Source: Marinobacter salicampi (lineage in GTDB: Bacteria; Pseudomonadota; Gammaproteobacteria; Pseudomonadales; Oleiphilaceae). Taken from it: a stretch of DNA of 64,000 nt. Below the pieces are notes generated by a model that searched no databases, was not told the DNA's origin, and saw only the letters and a list, made by a program, of their open reading frames with translations. Both the position numbers and the translations under genes were made by a program. Position 1 is the first letter of the stretch, and every line of letters begins with the position of its first letter. The stretch covers positions 248,001 to 312,000 of the forward strand of contig NZ_JAAMPF010000036.1 of NCBI RefSeq assembly GCF_011074795.1. The letters run 5' to 3'. This document shows, one piece after another, positions 26,156 to 34,176 of this stretch.

Positions 26156-26893
26156 ATGAATCCAATTATCCAGCTTTTAATGTCCCACCGGTCCATTCGC
26201 AAGTTCACTGATCAGAAAATCCCAAGTAGCCAGCTTCATGAGCTGGTCCGTGCCGGCCAGTGTGCAGCTACGTCGAGCCACGTTCAGGCCTATTCAGTGA
26301 TTCACGTGATCAACCCGGAGAGCCGTCGGCAGATCTCTGAACTGGCCGGTGGTCAGAATTACATTGTGGAGTGCTCAGACTTTCTTGTGTTCTGCGCTGA
26401 CATGAAGCGTCCGACAGAGGCGGCCGAGCGGGCTGGAGCCGAGGTGATCCGGGGTATGACAGAGCAGCTGCTGGTCGCCAGTATCGACACTGCCTTGATG
26501 GCCCAGAACGTGGCTATTGCAGCTGAATCCGTGGGCTTGGGGCTGTGTTATATAGGCGGAATTCGCAACAATCCAGCCGCGATCAGTGAAATTCTCAAGC
26601 TGCCCGAGCACGTTTACCCAGTTTTCGGAATGTGTCTGGGTTATCCGAACCAAAATCCGGAGGTGAAACCCCGTCTCCCACTGGAAGCGATTCTCAGGGA
26701 AGATATTTATGATGATGGCCGGGACCAGGAGCTGGTGTCCAAGTTCGACCGTACCATGGGCGATTATTACCAGCAGCGCACAGCCGGCAATAAAGACACC
26801 ACCTGGTCCGAACAGCTCAAGCCTTTGTTCACAACCAAACTGCGGCCGCACATGCGCGAGTTCCTGAGCAAGTGCGGTTTCAAGATGAAGTAA
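26156..26893 (+). CDS. NADPH-dependent nitroreductase/flavin reductase, NfsA group
   Basis: The 245-residue protein begins MNPIIQLLMSHRSIRKFTDQ, the FMN-binding start of the NfsA/FRP nitroreductase group. It continues with AATSSHVQAYSVIHV, then VGLGLCYIGGIRNNP and FGMCLGYPNQNPEVKPRLP, all typical of the family. It reduces nitro compounds, quinones or flavins with NADPH. I chose the ATG at 26156 over an upstream frame extension because the family motif starts there. It is monocistronic. Confidence 0.88.
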   Translation: MNPIIQLLMSHRSIRKFTDQKIPSSQLHELVRAGQCAATSSHVQAYSVIHVINPESRRQISELAGGQNYIVECSDFLVFCADMKRPTEAAERAGAEVIRGMTEQLLVASIDTALMAQNVAIAAESVGLGLCYIGGIRNNPAAISEILKLPEHVYPVFGMCLGYPNQNPEVKPRLPLEAILREDIYDDGRDQELVSKFDRTMGDYYQQRTAGNKDTTWSEQLKPLFTTKLRPHMREFLSKCGFKMK

Positions 26894-27021
26894 TCGTAGG
26901 ATGAGGTTCCGGTCAGTTCAGTATTGTCGTGCAAAGACAAGAGATGGGGAGTTGCCGTAATGATCGAGCCAAGCTGGATGACCTTTAGTGAGAGCGCACT
27001 CCAGCAATCTTCTTTATTGAC

Positions 27022-27240
27022 AGACAAGGACATGCAAGTAGTCGGCAAGACCGTTCCTCCGCAGCTGAAGAGTGCCGTCGGTATTTTCGGGCCATCCAGC
27101 ACCTAGCCGGTATGGGCGACTCCAAGGTGTTTTTTGTAGCCACTAAGGATGAAGAAGCGCCTATCTTCCAGGTCGCGGGCTACGGTCTGATAGCGGATTT
27201 GTTCGAAGCCATTGCCCAGTTAGCAGAGTCGTTGAAGTAA
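27022..27240 (+). pseudogene. etfA C-terminal remnant, frameshifted
   Basis: Two adjoining frames read KDMQVVGKT...SAVGIFG and, after a one-base loss near 27092, IQHLAGMGDSKVFFVATKDE and EAPIFQVAGYGLIADLF before a TAA at 27238. This is the FAD-binding C-terminal end of electron transfer flavoprotein alpha (family pattern AVGISGAIQHLAGM...EAPIFQVADYGLV.DLF). No 5' part is left. It shows loss of a spare etfA copy next to the nitroreductase. Confidence 0.82.
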
Positions 27241-27282
27241 TTGCGTAATTTTCTAATTTGCGCTGTTTGTTGTGCCCCTTTA

Positions 27283-27308
27283 CCCCCATTTATATGGGGG
27301 CTTTTTTT
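27283..27308 (+). terminator. Intrinsic terminator
   Basis: CCCCCAT-TTAT-ATGGGGG is followed by CTTTTTTT. It lies 43 bases after the etfA remnant stop and likely terminated the original gene. Confidence 0.85.
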
Positions 27309-27374
27309 CAAGAGCCCTACACTCCGCGGCCACGCAATGGACCGCCTGCCGGGCAGGGCAGGTGGCCCTGGTAA

Positions 27375-28502
27375 TCACCTGTCGAAATGGATGACGCTGC
27401 GGATACTCTTGCCTTCATGCATCAGCTCGAAAGCGTGATTGATGTCATCCAGCCCCATGGTGTGGGTGATGAAGTCGTTAAGCTTGAACTCGCCCTGCAG
27501 ATAGCGCTCGACAAGACCGGGCAACTCAGACCGGCCCTTTACGCCACCAAAGGCGGAGCCTTTCCAGACCCGCCCGGTGACGAGCTGGAAGGGGCGTGTA
27601 GAGATCTCCTGGCCAGCGCCAGCAACGCCAATCACGACTGACTCACCCCAGCCCTTGTGGCAGCATTCCAGTGCTGAACGCATAACGTCGACATTTCCGA
27701 TGCATTCGAAGGAATAGTCCACGCCGCCTTCAGTAAGCTCGACAATCACTTCCTGAATGGGTTTGTTGTAGTCCTTCGGATTGATGCAATCGGTCGCGCC
27801 CAACTGGCGGGCCAGGTCAAACTTGCTCTCGTTGATGTCGATACCGATGATGCGGCTGGCCTTGGCCATGGTAGCACCGATAATGGCAGAGAGGCCGATG
27901 CCTCCGAGCCCGAAGATCGCTAGAGTAGCGCCTTCTTCCACTTTGGCAGTGTTCATAACCGCACCCATACCTGTGGTCACACCACAGCCCAGCAGGCAGA
28001 CTTCTTCCAGCGGTGCTTCCTTGTTGACCTTGGCCAGGGAAATCTCCGGCAGTACGGTGTACTCGGAGAAAGTGGAGCAGCCCATGTAGTGATAAATGGG
28101 CTGGCCGTCCTTATAGAAGCGGCTGGTGCCGTCTGGCATCAACCCCTTGCCCTGGGTTTCGCGTATTTTTCCGCAGAGGTTGGTTTTTCCTGACAGGCAG
28201 AATTTGCACTCGCCACACTCTGGCGTGTATAGGGGAATAACGTGGTCGCCGATCTCAAGGCTGGTGACGCCTTCACCGACGGCTTCCACAACACCGCCGC
28301 CTTCGTGGCCAAGAATCGTTGGGAAATTGCCCTCGGGATCTTCACCGGAGAGGGTGAACATGTCGGTGTGGCAGACGCCGGTCGCGATTATGCGCACTCG
28401 TACTTCCCCAGCTTGCGGGGGCATAACGTCCACCTCTTCAATGGACAGTGGTTTGCCCGGGCCCCAGGCAATCGCCGCTTTCGATTTGATCATCTCAGCC
28501 AT
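27375..28502 (-). CDS. frmA: S-(hydroxymethyl)glutathione dehydrogenase / class III alcohol dehydrogenase
   Basis: The 375-residue zinc enzyme has the catalytic Zn ligands (GVCHTDMFTLSGEDPEG, GHEGGGVVE), the structural Zn cysteines (CGECKFCLSGKTNLC), the third catalytic Cys (LLGCGVTTGMGAV) and the NAD fold (GLGGIGLSAI). It matches class III ADH closely. It oxidises the formaldehyde-glutathione adduct to S-formylglutathione, whose hydrolysis yields formate, a substrate for the formate dehydrogenase at the left end. The LysR gene diverging from it is a likely regulator. Confidence 0.93.
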   Translation of the reverse strand: MAEMIKSKAAIAWGPGKPLSIEEVDVMPPQAGEVRVRIIATGVCHTDMFTLSGEDPEGNFPTILGHEGGGVVEAVGEGVTSLEIGDHVIPLYTPECGECKFCLSGKTNLCGKIRETQGKGLMPDGTSRFYKDGQPIYHYMGCSTFSEYTVLPEISLAKVNKEAPLEEVCLLGCGVTTGMGAVMNTAKVEEGATLAIFGLGGIGLSAIIGATMAKASRIIGIDINESKFDLARQLGATDCINPKDYNKPIQEVIVELTEGGVDYSFECIGNVDVMRSALECCHKGWGESVVIGVAGAGQEISTRPFQLVTGRVWKGSAFGGVKGRSELPGLVERYLQGEFKLNDFITHTMGLDDINHAFELMHEGKSIRSVIHFDR

Positions 28503-28578
28503 GACTTTCTCCGTTGGTGATACAGGGGAGGACCGGATGCCGCCCTAACTGTCGCGCCATTATATTTATAATCGAATG

Positions 28579-28600
28579 GATGATAATGGTGGTATTCATC
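28579..28600. promoter_or_regulatory. Imperfect dyad between frmA and the LysR gene
   Basis: GATGATA and TATTCATC form a dyad with a seven-base centre in the 156-base divergent region. LysR-type proteins usually bind such imperfect dyads near their own promoter. The assignment is inference. Confidence 0.35.
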
Positions 28601-28658
28601 AAATCACTTTTACTGATGTGCAATAATGGCTGCGAAAAGAAGCGACGTAGGAATAAAA

Positions 28659-29540
28659 ATGTATTGCTGGGAAGGTGTGAATGAGTTCGTTGCAGTGGCG
28701 GAAACCGAGAGTTTTACTCGTGCCGCGCGCCGACTGGGTGTATCGACCGCGCAGGTGAGTCGGCAGGTCAGTTCACTTGAAGCCCGATTGTCTACGCGAC
28801 TTTTCTATAGAACCACCCGGCGCGTCTCCGTGACCGAGGCGGGGCAAGTCTACTACCAGCATTGTCGGCAGGTGCTTGATGCGCTGGAGCAAGCGGACCG
28901 ATCTATAACCAATATGCAGTTGGTACCCCGAGGCAGGCTTCGGCTGACAGCGCCGGTGACGTACGGTGAGAAGTCGATAGCGCCGCTGGTCAATGACTTT
29001 GTAGCGCGCTACCCCGAACTTGAGGTGGAGATGAACCTCACGAATCAGACGCTGGACCTGGTGGCCGAGGGCTACGATCTCGCGGTGCGCCTTGGCACGT
29101 TACCCGACTCAAGCCTGATGGCGAGGCGCCTCGCGTCCCGAACACTCTACGTGTGCGCCTCGCCTGCTTATCTATCCGCCAACGGTACTCCTCACTCACT
29201 GTCCGAGTTGGCGCATCATAACTGCCTCCAGGGCAACCTGGATTTTTGGCGCTTCCAGGAAGCCGGCAAGCCCCGCAATGTGCGGGTACATGGGAATATC
29301 CGTTGTGATAGTGGCAGAGCTCTGCTGGATGCCGCTCTCAAGGGGATTGGTATCGTCCAGTTGCCGGATTACTACGTTCAGCCAGCACTGTCTTCAAATG
29401 CGTTGACACCGCTGCTGACCCATTATCAGGAAGACGATGACGGTATCTGGGCGGTGTATCCCCACAACCGTCATCTGTCCACAAAGGTGCGCATGCTGCT
29501 GGATTACATTGCAGAGTCGTTAGCAGCTGATTTGACTTAA
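28659..29540 (+). CDS. LysR-family transcriptional regulator
   Basis: The 293-residue protein has the LysR winged helix (NEFVAVAETESFTRAARRLG, then VSTAQVSRQVSSLE) and a co-inducer domain with RGRLRLTAPVTYGEK and GYDLAVRLG. I chose the ATG at 28659, preceded by TAGGA, because family members start MxCxEGxNEFV; an upstream in-frame ATG at 28626 would add 11 residues. It diverges from frmA, so control of formaldehyde detoxification is a reasonable guess. Confidence 0.9.
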   Translation: MYCWEGVNEFVAVAETESFTRAARRLGVSTAQVSRQVSSLEARLSTRLFYRTTRRVSVTEAGQVYYQHCRQVLDALEQADRSITNMQLVPRGRLRLTAPVTYGEKSIAPLVNDFVARYPELEVEMNLTNQTLDLVAEGYDLAVRLGTLPDSSLMARRLASRTLYVCASPAYLSANGTPHSLSELAHHNCLQGNLDFWRFQEAGKPRNVRVHGNIRCDSGRALLDAALKGIGIVQLPDYYVQPALSSNALTPLLTHYQEDDDGIWAVYPHNRHLSTKVRMLLDYIAESLAADLT

Positions 29541-29624
29541 ATCTGGTAGATAAGCACGCAGATGCGCGTAACCGAGTGTCTACTTTCTTGGGGCCGACCA
29601 TTCTACTATCTGCCTGTTAAGGCG

Positions 29625-29940
29625 ATCTTGAGCCAACCGCAACATAGAGCCGGCTGCCATCGGGGCTGGCATCAGGTTCTTGGCCCAGTGCCGGTTGTTG
29701 GGCCGGCAGGCAGGTCCGCCACCTTCTCGCCTTCAGCGGTAATGCTTACCTGCCCGCTCTGGTATGGAAAGCGCATGACCGCATCGGTGTTGGCGACATA
29801 GAGTGGCGGGGCGCTAGTCCGCCACCAGCACATCGCCGTTGGGGAGCACATAGAGCCAGCGTGGATGATCGAGATTGCCCGCGAAGGCCACCACCTCCAG
29901 GCCGTCGGCCGGGTTGGGGCCTTCCCCCTCGGGTGCCGGG
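29625..29940 (-). pseudogene. PQQ-type sorbosone/glucose dehydrogenase remnant with internal deletion
   Basis: On the minus strand one frame reads NLDHPRWLYVLPNGDVLVAD and then stops. A shifted frame continues APPLYVANTDAVMRFPYQSG and GEKVADLPAGP, and another shift yields NRHWAKNL and SPDGSRLYVAVGS. These are consecutive motifs of beta-propeller sorbosone dehydrogenase-like proteins, with the stretch between LVAD and APPLYV missing. It is a decayed, internally deleted gene directly after the quinone oxidoreductase gene. Confidence 0.75.
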
Positions 29941-29942
29941 GC

Positions 29943-30920
29943 TCAGGGCAGCAATACCGTGGAGCCGGTGGTCCGGCGGGCCGCCAGTGCCTCATGGGCA
30001 TCACCGGCCTGGGCCAGGGGGCAGCGCTGGGCCACATCAATGTTGATCTTACCGCTTTCCAGCATGCCGAACAGCTCACCGCACATCTGCTCGAAACGCT
30101 CCCGGGTGTCGGCATAGCCGGCGAGACTGGGGCGGTTTACATAGAGGGAGCCTTTCTGGTTGAGGATGCCGATATTGACTCCTTCCACCGGCCCCGAGGC
30201 GTTGCCGAAGCTGACCATGAGCCCCCGCTTCTGCAGGCAGTCCAGGGACATCTCCCAGGTATCCTTGCCCACGGAGTCATAGACCACCGGAACCATGGCG
30301 CCGTCTGTCAGCTCCCGTACCCGTTCCACCAGATTCTCCCGGGTATAGTCGATGGTGGCCCAGGCACCGTTGTCCATGGCCAGTTGGGCTTTTTCCGGGG
30401 AGCTGACGGTACCGATCAGCTTCACGCCCAGGGCTTTCGCCCACTGACAGGCGATGGAGCCGACACCACCGGCGGCGGCGTGGAAAAGTATCGTCTCACC
30501 GCCCTGCAAGGGCAGGGTCTGGCGCAGCAGGTACTGCACGGTCAGGCCCTTGAGCATGGCAGCCGCGGCGGTCTCGAAATCTATCCCCGCGGGCAGGGCA
30601 ATCAGCTTCTGCGCCGGCACCAGGTGATACTCGCCGTAGGCGCCCAGGGGACTCTGGGCATAGGCAACCCGATCACCCACGGCGAAGCCGCTGACGTCGG
30701 GGCCCACGGCATCCACAACGCCGGCGCCTTCGTTGCCCAGGCCTGAAGGCAGTGCCGGTACCGGGTAGACACCGGTGCGGAAATAGATGTCGATGAAGTT
30801 CACGCCCACGGCGTGGTTGCGGACTCGTACCTCACCGCTTCCGGGTTCTGCCGGAGCGGTGTCAATAATGTTCAGGACCTCGGGTCCGCCCGTGCGATCA
30901 ATGCGTATGCTCTTGGCCAT
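29943..30920 (-). CDS. NADPH:quinone oxidoreductase (zinc-independent MDR family)
   Basis: The 325-residue protein matches QorA: GVNFIDIYFRTGVYP, GNEGAGVV, LLRQTLPLQGGETILFHAAA and GGVGSIACQWAKALG for NADPH binding, and the catalytic Zn ligands of alcohol dehydrogenases are absent. It reduces quinones by one electron at a time. GC content and codon use appear higher than in the graveyard to its right. It is a single gene. Confidence 0.92.
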   Translation of the reverse strand: MAKSIRIDRTGGPEVLNIIDTAPAEPGSGEVRVRNHAVGVNFIDIYFRTGVYPVPALPSGLGNEGAGVVDAVGPDVSGFAVGDRVAYAQSPLGAYGEYHLVPAQKLIALPAGIDFETAAAAMLKGLTVQYLLRQTLPLQGGETILFHAAAGGVGSIACQWAKALGVKLIGTVSSPEKAQLAMDNGAWATIDYTRENLVERVRELTDGAMVPVVYDSVGKDTWEMSLDCLQKRGLMVSFGNASGPVEGVNIGILNQKGSLYVNRPSLAGYADTRERFEQMCGELFGMLESGKINIDVAQRCPLAQAGDAHEALAARRTTGSTVLLP

Positions 30921-31029
30921 GGCTATTTATTACCTTGGTATGGGTTGTTGGTTTGCCTCAGCATAGCGGATATCCCTGTATTTACTCATGGGGAGCCGGG
31001 ACAGGGACGGTCACTGTGATGCCTACCTG

Positions 31030-31124
31030 GAGCAGGCCCGCACCTATATGACCCGGATCGGTCACCGATGAAGACCTCGACCAGTTGCTGCCCTGGAATC
31101 AGGGCGAAACCATTCCGGTGTAGT
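31030..31124 (+). other. Possible IS66 transposase C-terminal scrap
   Basis: After a frameshift the frame reads TDEDLDQLLPWN before a TAG at 31122, preceded in another frame by DAYLEQARTYMTRI. The 'D-x-x-x-LLPWN' ending recalls IS66 transposase C-termini. The match is short and from memory. The rest of the 30921-31216 gap shows nothing. Confidence 0.25.
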
Positions 31125-31216
31125 TCGTGGAGCGGTTACCTGGCTACTGCTTGAGCATGTGGGTGGTTGTTTACCTAAAACGCTGAGGCACTGGCAAGGC
31201 ACCATTTGGGCACAGC

Positions 31217-31251
31217 CAAAAAAAAGGACCTGCGTTCTCACGCAAGTCCTT
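31217..31251 (-). terminator. Intrinsic terminator of the decayed tRNA-Arg gene
   Basis: On the minus strand AAGGACTTGCGT-GAGA-ACGCAGGTCCTT forms a 12-bp stem with one wobble pair, followed by a run of eight T. It begins nine bases after the tRNA CCA end, as expected for a tRNA transcription unit. Confidence 0.88.
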
Positions 31252-31259
31252 GATATATA

Positions 31260-31363
31260 TGGCGCGCCCGAGAGGATTCGAACCTCTGACCTCTGACCTC
31301 TGACCTCTGACCTCTGACCTCTGACCTCTGACCTCTGACCTCTGCCTCCGGAGGGCACTATCC
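31260..31363 (-). pseudogene. tRNA-Arg(CCG) remnant with heptamer expansion
   Basis: Read on the minus strand, the 3' end is that of tRNA-Arg(CCG): anticodon loop CTCCGGA in TGCC-CTCCGGA-GGCA, then the T-arm and acceptor strand AGAGGTTCGAATCCTCTCGG plus GCGCGCCA. Where a normal gene has one AGAGGTC-type unit in the variable/T-stem region, this one has eight. Upstream, homology ends at GGATAG of the D-loop, so the 5' acceptor strand and D-stem are lost. It cannot fold as a tRNA. It may be an integration scar at a tRNA 3' end followed by slippage. Confidence 0.8.
31283..31344. repeat. Eight-copy heptanucleotide repeat CCTCTGA
   Basis: Eight perfect CCTCTGA units (31283-31338) plus a partial ninth lie inside the tRNA-Arg remnant. 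Intact tRNA-Arg(CCG) genes have one full unit at this place, so about 49 bases were added, most likely by replication slippage. The encoded peptide in the minus frame is an artefact. Confidence 0.92.
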
Positions 31364-31830
31364 TAGAGGGTTATAGGTAGGGGCTAATCGACTTAAAGTG
31401 AAGTACTTCAAATATTTAGGCGACAAAATGACCTCGCGATAAAACCCAATTAAAACCTAAAGTTATACTATTCTAAGCATTTTCGGGCACATACATGTCG
31501 GGTTGAACCTGCCGCTAAAACGCACAAAATGATCGGTGCCTGTACCCGTTAAGTTAAAGCTTACCCTCCACGAATCTCTTGGACAACCTGCTTCATATTG
31601 TCCGGTTAGGGCTGTCCGAATTTAGTCTAATTAGCAAGCTAACTATAAGGCTAACTCAATAGACTGCCCGTTACCAAATCGAAGACGACCTGTTTTTTTA
31701 ATTAGAATCTAGCGCTGTACCGAGACGGTTGCGTATTAGGACGCCCCACTACTCTGTAGCGAAGGCCGCCTGACAAAGGTAACTGCCACGCGGTGTCTCT
31801 GGAGATCTGGTTAATGAGGTTGAGGCGGAT

Positions 31831-32098
31831 TTATCGCCGTGGCGTCTTACCAGCGTGGTCTCTTAAGATGCTAAGAGACGAGTCGCCTGTTCCGAAGTCG
31901 TCCAGTGAAGTGCGTATGCCAGCAATTTGCACTTCCCGCAGGATAAGCTGGACCCTTTCAAGATCGGGTTCTACCCCTGCTCGCCAATGGCCTTGATCAG
32001 ATCGCGGGAACGACGCTCGGTTTCTTCAAGGTTAGTTAAGGCATCGGACAGCGAGGCCGAGACTACCTTGGAGATCGTTGCTTTGAGATCAGTCGCTA
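31831..32098 (-). pseudogene. EAL-domain protein remnant
   Basis: On the minus strand one frame reads SASLSDALTNLEETERRSRD and ends at a TAG; the shifted frame continues LERVQLILREVQIAGIRTSL and then DDFGTGDSSLSIL, the DDFGTG motif of EAL phosphodiesterases. Most of the domain is missing. The 31364-31830 stretch shows no other supported feature. Confidence 0.65.
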
Positions 32099-32101
32099 AA
32101 G

Positions 32102-32172
32102 AGACCGGTTAATAGGTCTTTTTATTGCAAACAGCCAGCTTTTGGCTCATTATGAGACCTGTTTAAAGGTCT
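32102..32172 (+). promoter_or_regulatory. Toxin-antitoxin promoter flanked by two operators
   Basis: Two inverted repeats of the same form, AGACC-N8-GGTCT, lie at 32102-32119 and 32155-32172. Between them is a sigma70-like promoter: TTGCAA at 32125, 17-base spacer, CATTAT at 32148. The antitoxin start is 16 bases after the second operator. The arrangement fits classic autorepression by the antitoxin or the toxin-antitoxin complex. Confidence 0.75.
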
Positions 32173-32188
32173 TTTATGGGGCAATCAA

Positions 32189-32437
32189 ATGACCAACCAA
32201 ATATACTCTGAAGTGACCGCGAGTATTTCAGAACTCAAAAAGAATCCTATGGCAGCTGTTGATTCTGGAGAAGGGTTTCCGATCGCAGTTTTAAACAGGA
32301 ATAAACCCGCTTTTTACTGCGTTCCTGCCGAAATCTACGAAGCAATGCTCGACAGAATTGACGACCAAGAGCTGGTGGCCATTGTGAAAGAGCGAAGTGC
32401 AGAACCAAGTATTCGAGTCGATTTGAATGAGCTTTAA
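32189..32437 (+). CDS. Type II antitoxin, Phd/YefM (StbD) family
   Basis: The 82-residue protein has the Phd/YefM start (TASISELKKNPMAAVDSGEG, then FPIAVLNRNKPAFYCVPAEI), which forms the DNA-binding dimer, and an acidic C-terminal tail that should wrap the toxin. It overlaps the toxin gene by 11 bases, the normal order being antitoxin first. Two operator-like dyads lie directly upstream. Confidence 0.92.
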   Translation: MTNQIYSEVTASISELKKNPMAAVDSGEGFPIAVLNRNKPAFYCVPAEIYEAMLDRIDDQELVAIVKERSAEPSIRVDLNEL

Positions 32438-32717
32438 GTATTCGCTCGCATTTAAACGATCAGCCCTAAAGGAATGGAAGAAGCTCGCACCGGCCATTCG
32501 TGACCAGTTCAAAAAAAAACTCACGAAACGACTTGATGACCCTCACGTTACATCTGACTGCCTTTCCGGCCTCCCAGGTTGCTACAAGATCAAGCTGAGA
32601 AGTGTCGGATACCGCTTAGTTTATCAGGTCGAGGACGGTGAGGTTTTAGTAACTGTAGTGGCCGTGGGGAGACGCGAGCGCGGCGATGTATACAGCAAAG
32701 CTAAAGACCGCGTGTAA
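32427..32717 (+). CDS. Type II toxin, RelE/ParE (StbE) family
   Basis: The 96-residue basic protein has the RelE fold signature: FKRSALKEWKKLAPAIRDQF, then GCYKIKLRSVGYRLVYQVED and VVAVGRRERGDVYSKA. The Lys/Arg residues of the RelE active site are present, so mRNA cleavage at the ribosome is likely. The pair sits among pseudogenes, where addiction can preserve it after the surrounding island decays. Confidence 0.92.
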   Translation: MSFKYSLAFKRSALKEWKKLAPAIRDQFKKKLTKRLDDPHVTSDCLSGLPGCYKIKLRSVGYRLVYQVEDGEVLVTVVAVGRRERGDVYSKAKDRV

Positions 32718-32719
32718 AT

Positions 32720-33264
32720 TTGAGGCGCACATGGGAAATCGGAGATGTGAATGATCGTCGGCGCTTGTTGCGGCTTAACGAAGAAACAGTACAGCAATTT
32801 CTTACACCAACGCTTGCTGGACGTGTCGGGTTTGGGACTACTGATGACATCGGAACCAGAATCTTACCAGGCGTGCTGCACAGTTTGCGCGGTCCCATCC
32901 AGCAGTAAAGCCTGGATCAAGGGGAGCTAGACATGGTTCTCGTGACGCAGGCAACGGTCGGAGGAGGCTTTCGAACTGACGTGGTCCATACCGAACCACT
33001 GGTGTGGGAAGGGCGCGAGGGCGGTATTGCATCTCGACGCTCCCCTCTACCAGTGGCCTTCGACAATCAAGGCTGCGCTTGGCGCTCGGCGGCGCTAAAT
33101 GCCTTGGACCACGCAGTCTTGTTCGACCCCCTCTTCGCAAGTTAGAGGTGGACGGTTTACCATCGCTGCCCAAATACGAAATTGCGTTTGTCCGGAATAG
33201 TTCCAATCCAGCAACCGACGCAGTAGCCGGCCATGTCAAAGAGGCATTCTTGGATATTCGCTAG
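32720..33264 (+). pseudogene. LysR-family regulator remnant with deletions
   Basis: Three shifted frames carry consecutive LysR motifs. They are LNEETVQQFLTPTLAGRVGF...DDIGTRILPGVLHSL (start of the co-inducer domain), then EPLVWEGREG and PLPVAFDNQGCAWRSAALNA, then LEVDGLPSLPKYEIAFVRNS before a TAG at 33262. The DNA-binding domain and part of the middle are missing. It follows the toxin gene within a few bases. Confidence 0.7.
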
Positions 33265-33589
33265 TAAACCAACAATGCTTGCCGGGGGATGCTGGTAAAG
33301 GTGCCTTTTTTGGCAGCCCTGGGTCTTACTGCTGGAAAAACTAGCTTCTAGAGTTTTACCTAACCACTTGAGAACTCGGAAAACGCCAGCTGTGATTGAT
33401 GCATTGGTGCTCTCGGCCGTTTCGCTCCAATTTGTTTTCTATTGCTAGAGCGCAGACGCTCTGAGTGTGAGAAACGAACTTGCAGACTCCGTCCAAAAGG
33501 CTTTCTACAGTTCCTCTCACTTCACGCCTCCTGGCCACGTGTGGTTTTTGGTCCGAAGGGGCACCAGGCAATACAGGATAAAGTGCCGG
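33265..33589. other. Gap without a supported gene
   Basis: The 325 bases between the LysR remnant and the Lrp-type gene hold only short frames without family resemblance. No repeat or terminator was recognised. Confidence 0.4.
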
Positions 33590-34057
33590 TCACTCATCCG
33601 GAAGGGTGACCCGGGTATCGAACTTGTCTCGTTTACGTGAAATCAATGTGCGGAACTTGCGCATGTTCGGGTCGGCATATAGGACTCGGTCGCAAAAAAG
33701 TTCGTAACGCTCCATATCGGCAACAATCACGATTAGCACAAAGTCGACCTCTCCGGTGACCTGATAGCACTGCTTCACTTCCGGAGCCGCCTGCGCCTGT
33801 TTGAGGAACCGCTGGTACAGCGCCTTATGGTCGCGCTCCATAATGACCTCTACGACCATATGTAAGGTGGGCCCGAGCTTTTCGGGGGCCAACAAAACCA
33901 CCTCCCGCTCGATAATCCCGCTCTCGCGTAAACGCCTGACCCGTTTCAGGGAAGCGGAGGGAGACAGCCCGACCTTGCTCGCCAACGCTTGGTTGGTGAT
34001 GCTACCGTCATTTTGCAAGCAGTCGAGTATACGGAGGTCGAGCCGATCGAGGTGCAT
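33590..34057 (-). CDS. Lrp/AsnC-family transcriptional regulator
   Basis: The 155-residue protein has an N-terminal helix-turn-helix (LDRLDLRILDCLQNDGSITN, then LSPSASLKRVRRLRESGIIE) and the RAM ligand-binding domain (VKQCYQVTGEVDFVLIVIVA). I chose ATG 34057, where family similarity starts, over an upstream in-frame ATG at 34087. It diverges from the truncated nucleoside-recognition gene, which it may once have regulated. The ligand is unknown. Confidence 0.9.
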   Translation of the reverse strand: MHLDRLDLRILDCLQNDGSITNQALASKVGLSPSASLKRVRRLRESGIIEREVVLLAPEKLGPTLHMVVEVIMERDHKALYQRFLKQAQAAPEVKQCYQVTGEVDFVLIVIVADMERYELFCDRVLYADPNMRKFRTLISRKRDKFDTRVTLPDE

Positions 34058-34176
34058 AATATTTCCAACGCGGCGATATAAACGCATTAAATAGGTTGAA
34101 GCGCCGCTTTTAAACGAAATGTTTCGTGCGGCCCATCGTAGAATATCGCTTCCGTCACCTCAAGCGAGCAACTGTC

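Noticed and set aside
29672..30115. Minus-strand frame of 147 codons across the quinone oxidoreductase end
   Set aside because: Its first half is an off-frame reading of the oxidoreductase gene; only the tail coincides with the sorbosone-dehydrogenase-like remnant.
31283..31344. Possible CRISPR-like or regulatory repeat array
   Set aside because: The units are contiguous 7-mers without spacers, and all lie within tRNA homology; slippage explains them.
31062..31358. Minus-strand open frame encoding a repeated GQRSEVR peptide
   Set aside because: It is the translation of the heptamer repeat inside the tRNA-Arg remnant; the repeat explains the open frame and no family or ribosome site supports it.
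32838..33239. Minus-strand frame of 133 codons
   Set aside because: It is antisense to the LysR remnant, Arg-rich and without family features.
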